5,452 bases of DNA, taken from Aequorivita sp. GTDB taxonomy: Bacteria; Bacteroidota; Bacteroidia; Flavobacteriales; Flavobacteriaceae. This document shows positions 1 to 5,452 of this stretch, one piece after another (the first letter of the stretch is position 1; each line of letters starts with the position of its first letter). Position numbers and translations under genes: made by a program. The stretch lies in the NCBI GenBank assembly GCA_002733915.1, contig NVXN01000004.1:79297-84748 (forward strand). Direction: 5' to 3'. The notes under the pieces were generated by a model that did no database searches, was not told the origin of the DNA, and saw only the letters and a program-made list of their open reading frames with translations.

Positions 1-408
1 AGCAGTCTTTTGGAAAACCAAAACGAAGAGAATGGCCTAACAAAAGATGGAGCAGGCATTTTAAACCACGTACTTGGCGGAAACCAACAGAAAGTACAGC
101 AAGGCATTAGTAATGTTAGCGGCGTAGACGCAAGTTCCGTTGAAAAAATCATCCAAATGGCCGCTCCCATTCTTATGGGAGTCTTAGGCAACCAAAAAAG
201 AAAAGACAATGTGGGAGCGGACGGTCTTGGCGATCTTTTGGGTTCCGTTATGGGTGAAAGCACCAATCATGACAGATCGTTGATTGAAACACTTTTAGAT
301 GCCGATGGTGATGGCAGTGTGATTGACGATATAGCCGGAATGGTTTTGGGAGGCAAAAAGAAAAAAGGTGGTATTGCCGGAATGCTCGGCGGACTTTTCG
401 GAAAATAA
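1..408 (+). CDS. DUF937 family protein, 5' end cut off by the window edge
   Basis: The frame is open from base 1 to the TAA at 406-408, giving 135 residues with no natural start. The TTG at 10 is merely the first start-like codon, so I treat the gene as 5'-partial. The visible part holds a repeat-like helical unit (GAGILNHVLGG, then SGVDASSVEKIIQMAAPILMGVLG), a LLDADGDGS acidic segment and a Gly/Lys-rich tail ending GMLGGLFGK. This matches my memory of Bacteroidota DUF937 proteins, which are about 200 residues long, so roughly the N-terminal third is missing. The biochemical function of the family is unknown. The acidic segment has D at loop positions 1, 3 and 5 and G at 6, like an EF-hand or dockerin loop, but it lacks the acidic residue at position 12. 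No signal peptide can be judged. The gene is separated from the next one by 118 nt with no evident terminator. Confidence 0.85.
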   Translation, partial: SSLLENQNEENGLTKDGAGILNHVLGGNQQKVQQGISNVSGVDASSVEKIIQMAAPILMGVLGNQKRKDNVGADGLGDLLGSVMGESTNHDRSLIETLLDADGDGSVIDDIAGMVLGGKKKKGGIAGMLGGLFGK

Positions 409-483
409 GTGCCTTATATATTTAAACAATAAAATTTTACGGTCTAAATATTACAAGGTATTTTAAATGAAAGTTAAATCAGG

Positions 484-512
484 CTGTCTTCATTTTACAT
501 TTGTTAACTTTG
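484..512 (+). promoter_or_regulatory. Bacteroidota-type promoter for the lipoprotein operon
   Basis: TAACTTTG at 505-512 matches the Bacteroidota sigma-A -7 consensus TAnnTTTG exactly. A CTG at 484-486, one mismatch from the -33 TTG, lies 18 nt upstream, within the 17-23 nt spacing known for Flavobacterium. Transcription would start near 517-520, leaving a very short leader before the ATG at 527. The position also argues against the upstream ATG at 467 as the true start. Inferred from sequence only. Confidence 0.55.
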
Positions 513-526
513 GAAAAATACTTGAT

Positions 527-949
527 ATGAAAAATTTTCTACTAATTGCAGTATTTTCATTTGCAATTTTTAGCTGTGGAACAGGGAATACTTCCATAAA
601 CAGCTCACCAATTGATGGAAACACAAAAAAAGATACAGTTAGAATTGCGAATGATAGCCTTGAATATGAAATTATAATAGTAGAACCAGGGTTTCAATCT
701 TGGCTAATTTCTCAACCACCACGGGGTTTTTATGGTCAAGCAAAATTAGAAGGGAAAAACCGACAGTTTGTAGCTGAGTACAATAGCCGTGTTTTACAGC
801 CAAACTTATATTCCAGAAATTTGTATGGCGAACAAATAAATTACGACCCAACCATAGATTATGGATATGAAGTGAATTACTTATTGTATAATTATTTTGT
901 CTATTTTCAGGAAAAGTACAATCAAAAATTTGTAGGCGGAAGAAATTGA
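527..949 (+). CDS. DUF6146-like small lipoprotein
   Basis: This is a 140-residue protein. Residues 1-16 form a short signal peptide (Lys2, then a hydrophobic stretch) ending in a lipobox-like I14-F15-S16-C17, so it is probably exported and lipidated at Cys17. Phe at -2 is not the classic choice. No acidic cluster follows the Cys, so there is no obvious surface-export signal. The mature part contains DTVRIANDSLEYEIIIVEPGF, a Trp at 59, and an aromatic-rich C-terminus (DYGYEVNYLLYNYFVYFQ), a pattern I recall for the flavobacterial DUF6146 family, whose function is unknown. I chose the ATG at 527 because it gives an intact signal peptide. An ATG at 467 in the same frame would add 20 non-signal-like residues and lies upstream of the promoter-like box. 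The gene overlaps the next by 4 nt, implying co-translation. Confidence 0.85.
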   Translation: MKNFLLIAVFSFAIFSCGTGNTSINSSPIDGNTKKDTVRIANDSLEYEIIIVEPGFQSWLISQPPRGFYGQAKLEGKNRQFVAEYNSRVLQPNLYSRNLYGEQINYDPTIDYGYEVNYLLYNYFVYFQEKYNQKFVGGRN

Positions 950-1236
950 AGAAGTTAAAGGAACGATGGAATATTGAAACCAACGGCCAGCTATTTATAA
1001 TTTTATTGGTATTTGCAATCACTGGAAGTTCCGCAGCCAAATTGGCTGCTCCGCTAACAGATTTCTTTAATATAACTAAGGAAATGGGATGGTACATATA
1101 CTGGCCATTTCGCATTTTTATTATCTTGCCAATTTATAAAGTGCTTTTAGTATTTTTTGGATGGGTGTTTGGGGAATTTGATTTTTTTTGGAATTTTGCA
1201 AAAAAAATGCTCCGAAGCATGGGATTCAAATTTTAA
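946..1236 (+). CDS. DUF6787-like small membrane protein (TTG start)
   Basis: This is a 96-residue protein. The start is TTG at 946-948, sharing TTGA with the TGA stop of the preceding lipoprotein gene, an overlap that suggests translational coupling. The next in-frame Met is residue 47, which would delete the first membrane helix, so TTG is the better start; a purine-rich GGCGGAAGAAA lies just before it. A basic N-terminus (MKKLKERWNIETN) precedes a hydrophobic segment at about 14-35. A second hydrophobic segment at about 50-75 leads into FFGWVFGEFDFFWNF and a basic amphipathic end. The sequence resembles flavobacterial DUF6787 proteins, which I recall beside DUF6146 genes. Function is unknown; a small inner-membrane protein working with the lipoprotein is a guess. 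Confidence 0.82.
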   Translation: MKKLKERWNIETNGQLFIILLVFAITGSSAAKLAAPLTDFFNITKEMGWYIYWPFRIFIILPIYKVLLVFFGWVFGEFDFFWNFAKKMLRSMGFKF

Positions 1237-1257
1237 TTAAGAAATGATAATTCTTAA
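1237..1257 (+). repeat. Inverted repeat enclosing the start codon of the His/Cys-rich gene
   Basis: TTAAGAA (1237-1243) and TTCTTAA (1251-1257) are perfect reverse complements separated by 7 nt, ATGATAA, which contains the ATG of the following gene. In RNA this would be a 7-bp AT-rich hairpin with the start codon in the loop. In DNA it could be a dyad operator. The arms are AT-rich and could arise by chance in this genome. Confidence 0.35.
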
Positions 1258-1573
1258 AACAAAAGTTACGCAAGTTTTAGTCGCTACGATATTCTCGTTG
1301 GCACTGCTGCTTCCTACTGCTGTACAATTTGCGCATACTTTTGAAGGTCATGAACACAAGGCCTGTACCGATATTTCAACGCATCTTCACGAAAAACAGC
1401 TAGACTGTTCCATTTGTGATTTTCACTTTTCAATATTTGCCTTTACTCCTCAGGAAGTTCTCGACTTCCCTTTATTTCACCGGTTTCAGAATATTGAAAT
1501 TTTTTACTTTACTTCTACTTTTAATTTAGATCCCGCCCAATATTTTCTTAGAGGCCCTCCGCTATTTTCTTGA
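1244..1573 (+). CDS. His/Cys-rich exported protein, candidate metal-binding partner of the TonB receptor
   Basis: This 109-residue protein is not assigned to a named family. Residues 1-30 are signal-peptide-like: Lys5 and Lys7, then a hydrophobic run at 11-27. The cleavage site is unclear, so it may stay membrane-anchored. The next segment carries a dense set of possible metal ligands: His31, His36, His38, Cys41, His47, His49, Cys55, Cys58 and His61, including HEH, HLH and CSICDFH. The rest is aromatic and ends in LRGPPLFS. It begins 7 nt after the DUF6787-like gene and ends 47 nt before the receptor gene, so it is probably co-transcribed with it. Small exported proteins with a CxxC motif beside metal-type TonB receptors are known elsewhere (for example DUF2946); relation to them is a guess. 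A periplasmic or membrane-tethered Zn/Cu-binding role is inference from ligand pattern and context. Confidence 0.75.
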   Translation: MIILKTKVTQVLVATIFSLALLLPTAVQFAHTFEGHEHKACTDISTHLHEKQLDCSICDFHFSIFAFTPQEVLDFPLFHRFQNIEIFYFTSTFNLDPAQYFLRGPPLFS

Positions 1574-1620
1574 TTTGTAGCATTTTATTTTATTAAACTT
1601 AATTTTTAAATCAAGAAAGC

Positions 1621-3834
1621 ATGAAAAACTTACTCTGCTTGCTTGTGGTTTTATTTATCTATACCGCAGCGAGCTCACAAAATTCCTTGACAGGAACCAT
1701 AACCTCAATAAACGGAAATGAGCCAATTCCCGCAACTATCTATTTACCCCAACTTGAAAAAGGAACCCTTGCAAATATGGACGGCACCTATAGCTTGGTT
1801 AATATTCCCAATGGAAACTACACAGTTGTCTTTTCTTTAATTGGATATGCAACTGTTTCAAAAAAAATAAATTTTTCAAATAATCAAAAAATAACTGAAA
1901 ATCTTCAAATGCTGGAAAGTGCCGTAGAAATGGAAGAGGTTATAATTTCTACACCCTTCCATAAATTACAGAGTGATAATGTTATGAAGGTAGAACGTGT
2001 TTCTACTGACGACCTGAAGGCTTCTGGAGCCGTAACCTTAGTCGATGGCATAAAAAACATTGCAGGAGTAGACATTATTAGTACAGGCACGGGCATTGGA
2101 AAACCAGTTATTCGCGGGCTAAGCTCAAATAGGGTTTTAACTTATGCACAGGGTGTTCGTTTAGAAAACCAGCAATTTGGAGATGAGCATGGGTTAGGCA
2201 TTAATGAAGCGGGAGTTGAAAGCGTAGAAGTCATCAAAGGCCCTGCATCATTGCTTTACGGAAGCGATGCGCTGGGCGGGGTGCTTTATTTGAATCCTGA
2301 AAAATTTGCATTGTCCGGTGAAACTCACGGTGACCTAAGCAGTACTTACTTTTCAAATACATTGGGAACATTTACAAATCTTGGAATTAAAACCTCGGGA
2401 CAAAAGTTGAAGTTTTTGGCGCGCGGTGCCTATGCTACATTGAGTGATTATGATACAGGAGCCGATTATCGTGTTACCAACACTAGGTTTAATGAAAAAG
2501 ATTTCAAAACTGGATTGCAATATTCGGGTAAAAAATTTAAATCAACACTTCGCTATAATTATAATCGCTCCAATATTGGTATTCCTGAAGAAATCGGTGA
2601 GCAAACGCGTTCAAACGATTTAGAACTTCCTTTTCAGGAAATTGACAACCATATTTTAAGTTTTGACAATACGTTGTTTTTTAATAATTCCAGTCTAGAT
2701 ATAAAAGCTGGCTATTTGTTCAATGACAGACGGGAATTTGAAGAAGAACCAAATGTAGCCGCTCTTCGGCTTAAATTAAATACTTTTAATTATGATATGA
2801 AATATCACCTTCCCCAAATTGGCAATTTTGAAACCATAATTGGCTTGCAAGGAATGTTCCAGGAAAACAAAAACGAAGGCGAGGAAATTTTAATTCCCAA
2901 TGCCACAACTACTGATATCGGAATTTTGACAACTACACACTACCACTTGGAAAAAATTGATTTTCAAGCTGGAATCCGCTTTGACTCCCGAAAAATTGAA
3001 AGTAAAGCCGCTAGAAGTCCAACTGACATGGATTTTATTCCATCGCTAAATACAACCTTTAATAGTTTTACGGCTGCCTTAGGGGCTAAACTCGATATTG
3101 TTGAAAATTTTTCAACACGAATCAATCTTGCCAGTGGATTTAGAGCCCCAAACTTAGCAGAACTAACTTCTAATGGCGTTCACGAAGGTACAAACCGCTA
3201 TGAACGTGGTAATACAGCATTAAAGAACGAGCAAAATTTTCAAGCTGATGTTGCCTTGGAGTACAGAAACGAACATATTGAGTTTTTTGCAAATGGCTTT
3301 TACAACGCCGTTAATGACTACATTTTTCTGTCGCCTACCAATGAAACCATTGACGATGCACAGGTATTTGATTATTTGCAGGACAACGCATTACTTTATG
3401 GAGGCGAATTGGGCTTTCACCTTCACCCCCACCCGTTGGATTGGCTTCATTTAGAAAGTAGTTTCGAGACGGTTACGGGTAAATTGAGCAATGATGATTA
3501 CTTGCCATTGATACCGGCAAATTCATTACGGAATACATTCCATGTAGAATTAAATGACGGAAAAACCAGAAAATCAAGTTCAGCTTTTATAACACTCGAA
3601 AATACCTTTGACCAAAAAAATGTAAGTGATTTTGAAACAAGAACTGGTGGTTATTCCCTATTGAGTGCAGGAATTGAAAGCAGTTTTCAACTTCAAAAGG
3701 TTTTATTTAAAATCGGCTTGAACGGAACAAATCTTACCGATAAAAAATATATCGCCCATTTGTCGAGATTGAAACCAGATGGTATTTTTAATATGGGAAG
3801 GAGTATTAATGTAAACTTAAAATTGGAAATTTAA
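1621..3834 (+). CDS. TonB-dependent outer-membrane receptor, possibly metal-specific
   Basis: This is a 737-residue, full-length receptor. A signal peptide covers residues 1 to about 20 (ending AASSQ). A CarboxypepD_reg-like beta-sandwich follows at about 22-98 (LTGTITSINGNEPIPA, MDGTYSLVNIPNGNYTV). A TonB-box-like EEVIIS lies at 105-110 and the plug domain at about 113-226, with PVIRGLSSNRV and VEVIKGPASLLYGSDALGGV at 202-221. The remainder is a 22-strand-type barrel. The plug carries Asp188-Glu189-His190 in GDEHG, similar in placement to the DH motif of ZnuD-like zinc receptors. The barrel carries His440/His442 and a His600-x-His602-x-His604 cluster before PLDWLHLE, then PLIPANSLRN, also ZnuD-like. 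Energy comes from TonB-ExbB-ExbD. Zinc or copper is favoured over siderophores by these motifs and by the His/Cys-rich neighbour, but substrate is not provable here. It ends in LEI rather than the usual terminal aromatic. ATG at 1621 follows an AAGAAAG ribosome-binding-like stretch. Confidence 0.93.
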   Translation: MKNLLCLLVVLFIYTAASSQNSLTGTITSINGNEPIPATIYLPQLEKGTLANMDGTYSLVNIPNGNYTVVFSLIGYATVSKKINFSNNQKITENLQMLESAVEMEEVIISTPFHKLQSDNVMKVERVSTDDLKASGAVTLVDGIKNIAGVDIISTGTGIGKPVIRGLSSNRVLTYAQGVRLENQQFGDEHGLGINEAGVESVEVIKGPASLLYGSDALGGVLYLNPEKFALSGETHGDLSSTYFSNTLGTFTNLGIKTSGQKLKFLARGAYATLSDYDTGADYRVTNTRFNEKDFKTGLQYSGKKFKSTLRYNYNRSNIGIPEEIGEQTRSNDLELPFQEIDNHILSFDNTLFFNNSSLDIKAGYLFNDRREFEEEPNVAALRLKLNTFNYDMKYHLPQIGNFETIIGLQGMFQENKNEGEEILIPNATTTDIGILTTTHYHLEKIDFQAGIRFDSRKIESKAARSPTDMDFIPSLNTTFNSFTAALGAKLDIVENFSTRINLASGFRAPNLAELTSNGVHEGTNRYERGNTALKNEQNFQADVALEYRNEHIEFFANGFYNAVNDYIFLSPTNETIDDAQVFDYLQDNALLYGGELGFHLHPHPLDWLHLESSFETVTGKLSNDDYLPLIPANSLRNTFHVELNDGKTRKSSSAFITLENTFDQKNVSDFETRTGGYSLLSAGIESSFQLQKVLFKIGLNGTNLTDKKYIAHLSRLKPDGIFNMGRSINVNLKLEI

Positions 3835-3837
3835 AGT

Positions 3838-3863
3838 AAAAGCCCCAGATCGGGGCTTTTTTT
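3838..3863. terminator. Intrinsic terminator between convergent genes
   Basis: AAAAGCCCC (3838-3846) pairs with GGGGCTTTT (3852-3860) around the 5-nt loop AGATC. A run of seven T covers 3857-3863 on the plus strand, the classic Rho-independent form, placed 3 nt after the receptor stop codon. On the minus strand the same hairpin is followed by TTTTAC, so it may also stop the convergent transcript. Its T-run overlaps the stop codon of the minus-strand gene. Confidence 0.9.
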
Positions 3864-4164
3864 ATTCATTTACGCGAATCTCAATAATTTGGGGTGTGGG
3901 TTGCTTTTTCCACACAAATGTGTATAACCACATCAATGTAAATGTTGGAACTACGTCAGTAAATGGTAGAATTTCTTCTAAAAATACAAGCACAGAGGCA
4001 AGCTTACCTTCAGTTCCCTTATACATTTCACTCATTTTTTTGGCTGCAATGGGCGCCCAAAGTAAATCTAAAAAGGGTCCGATTAGAGGAATGGCCATTG
4101 TTGCGATACCTACTACATCATAGAAAATGCTTTTTCGCAATAATTTATATTTTTCGTTTTTCAT
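3862..4164 (-). CDS. Small two-helix membrane protein of unknown function
   Basis: This 100-residue protein starts at the ATG at 4164, which follows CAACAAGAAG, a purine-rich ribosome-binding-like stretch. An in-frame ATG at 4206 would add 14 polar residues and is unlikely. The layout is a basic N-terminus (MKNEKYKLLRKS), a hydrophobic segment at about 14-40 containing VGIATMAIPLIGPFLDLLWAP, a polar connector (AKKMSEMYKGTEGK), then a second hydrophobic region at about 54-85 with FLEEILPFTDVVPTFTLMWLY, and a short polar tail. Similar proteins exist in Flavobacteriia to my recollection, but I know no function. The paired 'IPLIGPFLD' and 'LPFTDVVPT' segments look like pseudo-repeated helices ending in Pro-Asp. 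It lies 51 nt downstream of folE on the same strand with no terminator between, so it is probably co-transcribed. The TAA stop overlaps the T-run of the terminator. Confidence 0.78.
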   Translation of the reverse strand: MKNEKYKLLRKSIFYDVVGIATMAIPLIGPFLDLLWAPIAAKKMSEMYKGTEGKLASVLVFLEEILPFTDVVPTFTLMWLYTFVWKKQPTPQIIEIRVNE

Positions 4165-4215
4165 CTTCTTGTTGTGTTTAATTTGTGAGTGAAAAGCAAA
4201 AAACATTCCAAAAAA

Positions 4216-4815
4216 TTAGGACAAGTCGCTACTAATCAATTTCAAAAATTCATTTCTGGTTTCTATCGCTTCAAATTGACCGCGAAAACCAGAGGTTGTG
4301 GTTACACTGTTCTGTTTCTGTACACCTCGCATCATCATACACATGTGAGATGCTTCAATAACAACTGCAACACCTTTTGGTTTTAAAGTGTCATTTATAC
4401 ATTCAAGAATATCATGGGTTAATCGTTCCTGAACCTGCAATCTACGTGCAAAAACATCAACCACACGCGGAATTTTACTAAGGCCAACAATATGTCCATC
4501 AGGTATATAGGCAATATGTGCTTTCCCAAAAAAGGGTAATATGTGATGTTCACAAAGGGAATAAAGCTCAATATCTTTTATAATAACCATATCGTGATAA
4601 GCTTCGGCAAACATTGCGCTTTTCATGATTTCAGTGGGGTCTTGACAGTTTCCCGATGTTAAAAACTGCATCGCCTTTGCAGCACGCTCGGGAGTTTTTA
4701 TAATTCCATCGCGTGAAATATCTTCACCTACGGTATGCAATATTTTACTATAATTTTCAATCAACGTGTCTGTTACAGGTTGGTCGTATTCTTCAAAATA
4801 TCTATAGAAAGCCAT
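4216..4815 (-). CDS. folE: GTP cyclohydrolase I (type IA)
   Basis: This is a 199-residue cytoplasmic enzyme that converts GTP to 7,8-dihydroneopterin triphosphate plus formate, the first step of tetrahydrofolate synthesis and also of 7-deazaguanine pathways. The zinc ligands of the E. coli enzyme are all present: Cys88 and His91 in SLCEHH, and Cys159 in SHMCMMMRG. The catalytic His90 and His157, Ser113-Lys114 (GLSK), Gln129-Glu130 (QVQERLT) and Arg163 also line up, with the same 71-residue spacing between the two Cys ligands as in E. coli. Length is slightly short of the E. coli protein (222), mostly at the N-terminus. The ATG at 4815 is chosen because the family-like sequence begins there. 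The frame stays open up to an ATG at 4980, but that extension is not folE-like, crosses the promoter box and overlaps lolD. The gene is divergent from lolD and followed by the small membrane-protein gene. Confidence 0.96.
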   Translation of the reverse strand: MAFYRYFEEYDQPVTDTLIENYSKILHTVGEDISRDGIIKTPERAAKAMQFLTSGNCQDPTEIMKSAMFAEAYHDMVIIKDIELYSLCEHHILPFFGKAHIAYIPDGHIVGLSKIPRVVDVFARRLQVQERLTHDILECINDTLKPKGVAVVIEASHMCMMMRGVQKQNSVTTTSGFRGQFEAIETRNEFLKLISSDLS

Positions 4816-4840
4816 CAAAATGTGTTTAACAATATGAGTC

Positions 4841-4873
4841 CAAAAATAAACACATAACTTGGAATAAAAACAA
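4841..4873 (-). promoter_or_regulatory. Bacteroidota-type promoter for folE
   Basis: On the minus strand, TATTTTTG (plus 4841-4848) matches the -7 consensus TAnnTTTG. A TTG (plus 4871-4873) lies 22 nt upstream, within the 17-23 nt spacing of Flavobacterium promoters. The start point would be near 4834-4837, giving a leader of about 20 nt before the ATG at 4815 and supporting that start. Confidence 0.65.
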
Positions 4874-4887
4874 TATAACCCATTGGA

Positions 4888-4918
4888 TTGTATTATAGCG
4901 CTATAAATAGTACTTTCA
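4888..4918 (+). promoter_or_regulatory. Weak promoter-like element for lolD
   Basis: A TTG at 4888-4890 is followed after 20 nt by TACTTTCA (4911-4918), which matches 4 of the 6 fixed positions of TAnnTTTG. It would start transcription around 4923-4926, a short leader before the ATG at 4936. The match is imperfect, so this is tentative. Confidence 0.35.
4893..4906. repeat. Perfect 14-bp palindrome in the folE/lolD divergent spacer
   Basis: TTATAGCGCTATAA is fully self-complementary with its centre between 4899 and 4900. It sits inside the 20-nt spacer of the putative lolD promoter and upstream of the folE -33 element, a position suited to a dimeric regulator. No regulator family is recognisable from the motif alone. 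Confidence 0.5.
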
Positions 4919-4935
4919 CGTTCTAAAATTATGCT

Positions 4936-5452
4936 ATGATTGAGGCCCAAAATATTCACAAATTTTACGATAAACTCCACGTTTTAAAAGGAGTCGATCT
5001 TCACATAAAAAAGAGTGAAATTGTTTCAATAGTTGGTGCCTCGGGTGCTGGAAAAACCACATTGCTACAAATATTGGGAACATTGGATACTTTTGATAAA
5101 TCAAAAAGTAAATTAGCGATAAATAATATAAATATTGGTTCTCTTTCTGTAAAGAAATTGGCCAAATTTCGAAATGAAAATTTGGGATTTATTTTTCAGT
5201 TTCATCAATTATTGCCAGAGTTTACAGCACTTGAAAACGTATGCATACCTGCGTTTATAAAAAAAACACCAAAAGCCGAAGCTACCAAGAGAGCTAAAGA
5301 GTTACTTAACTTTTTGGGGCTTTCGCAGCGTGAAGACCACAAACCAAACGAACTTTCAGGCGGCGAGCAACAGCGGGTTGCCGTAGCAAGAGCATTAATT
5401 AACAATCCGGCAATAATTTTGGCCGATGAACCGAGTGGAAATTTAGATACGG
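4936..5452 (+). CDS. lolD: LolD-type lipoprotein-release ABC transporter ATPase, 3' end cut off
   Basis: The visible 172 residues are in frame to the right edge with no stop; the family is usually about 220-230 residues. Walker A is GASGAGKTT at 34-42, the Q-loop is at Gln88 ([18 protein letters not shown]), the ABC signature LSGGEQQR is at 140-147 and Walker [13 protein letters not shown] is at 161-172. The '[16 protein letters not shown]' and 'DEPSGNLDT' wording is typical of the LolD/MacB-type class. LolD powers LolC/LolE-type permeases that extract lipoproteins from the inner membrane for outer-membrane sorting. The segment after Walker A ([15 protein letters not shown]) diverges from the usual 'DSGEVLINGQ' stretch. 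The ATG at 4936 is the first start after an in-frame TAA at 4924. An out-of-frame ATG-CTA-TGA at 4931-4939 overlaps it. The H-loop and C-terminus are outside the window. MacB-like export cannot be fully excluded. Confidence 0.92.
   Translation, partial: MIEAQNIHKFYDKLHVLKGVDLHIKKSEIVSIVGASGAGKTTLLQILGTLDTFDKSKSKLAINNINIGSLSVKKLAKFRNENLGFIFQFHQLLPEFTALENVCIPAFIKKTPKAEATKRAKELLNFLGLSQREDHKPNELSGGEQQRVAVARALINNPAIILADEPSGNLDT

Noticed and set aside
467..526. 20-residue N-terminal extension of the lipoprotein
   Set aside because: It would bury the lipoprotein signal peptide and begins upstream of the promoter-like box at 505-512.
409..526. Possible terminator or small RNA between the DUF937 gene and the lipoprotein
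   Set aside because: Apart from the promoter-like box I see no stable hairpin or other structure in this 118-nt AT-rich spacer.
672..1115. 147-codon open frame on the minus strand
   Set aside because: It lies opposite the lipoprotein and DUF6787-like genes, both of which have family-like sequence, and its protein shows no recognisable features.
1207..1220. ATGCT/AGCAT hairpin near the end of the DUF6787-like gene as a terminator
   Set aside because: The stem is only 5 bp, lies within the coding sequence and has no T-run directly after it.
1905..2096. 63-codon minus-strand frame, and a 68-codon plus-strand frame at 3248-3454
   Set aside because: Both lie inside the receptor gene in other frames and have no supporting features.
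4165..4206. 14-residue extension of the small membrane protein
   Set aside because: The ATG at 4164 has a purine-rich ribosome-binding-like stretch and starts a conserved-looking MKNEKYKLLRK segment.
3896..4386. Three plus-strand open frames opposite the small membrane protein and folE
   Set aside because: They are antisense to genes with clear family sequence, overlap one another in different frames and encode no recognisable motifs.
4816..4980. 55-residue N-terminal extension of FolE
   Set aside because: The extension is not folE-like, spans the folE promoter box and overlaps the start of lolD; the ATG at 4815 fits better.
5205..5405. 66-codon minus-strand open frame
   Set aside because: It is antisense to the Q-loop to signature region of lolD, whose motifs are intact.

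Overview
The window looks like chromosomal DNA from a marine or soil member of the Bacteroidota, most likely Flavobacteriaceae. The evidence is AT-rich sequence, a TonB-dependent receptor with an N-terminal CarboxypepD_reg-like domain, small proteins of flavobacterial families (DUF937, DUF6146 and DUF6787, recognised from memory), Bacteroidota-style -7 promoter boxes (TAnnTTTG) and weak Shine-Dalgarno signals. Nothing in it indicates a phage, transposon, CRISPR array, tRNA or rRNA.

Layout: (1) positions 1-408, plus strand: the 3' part of a DUF937 protein gene cut by the window edge. (2) 527-3834, plus strand: a probable four-gene run. It begins with a promoter-like element, followed by a DUF6146-like lipoprotein, a DUF6787-like two-helix membrane protein that overlaps it by 4 nt, a 109-residue His/Cys-rich exported protein and a 737-residue TonB-dependent outer-membrane receptor. 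A clear intrinsic terminator follows. (3) 3862-4815, minus strand: folE (GTP cyclohydrolase I) followed by a 100-residue membrane protein of unknown function, facing the receptor gene convergently. (4) 4936-5452, plus strand: the 5' part of a LolD-type lipoprotein-release ABC ATPase gene, divergent from folE and cut by the right edge.

How the genes may work together: the only clear functional partnership is the His/Cys-rich protein with the TonB-dependent receptor. The small protein has a metal-ligand-like pattern, and the receptor has plug and C-terminal motifs reminiscent of ZnuD-like metal receptors. Together they suggest a transition-metal (zinc or copper) uptake unit; this is inference. 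FolE and LolD are housekeeping functions (pterin/folate synthesis and lipoprotein sorting). The 120-nt folE/lolD divergent spacer holds promoter-like elements for both directions and a perfect 14-bp palindrome.

No complete new multi-gene defence or mobile system is visible. The least explained material is the metal-type gene pair, the conserved small-protein pair before it and the orphan membrane protein downstream of folE.
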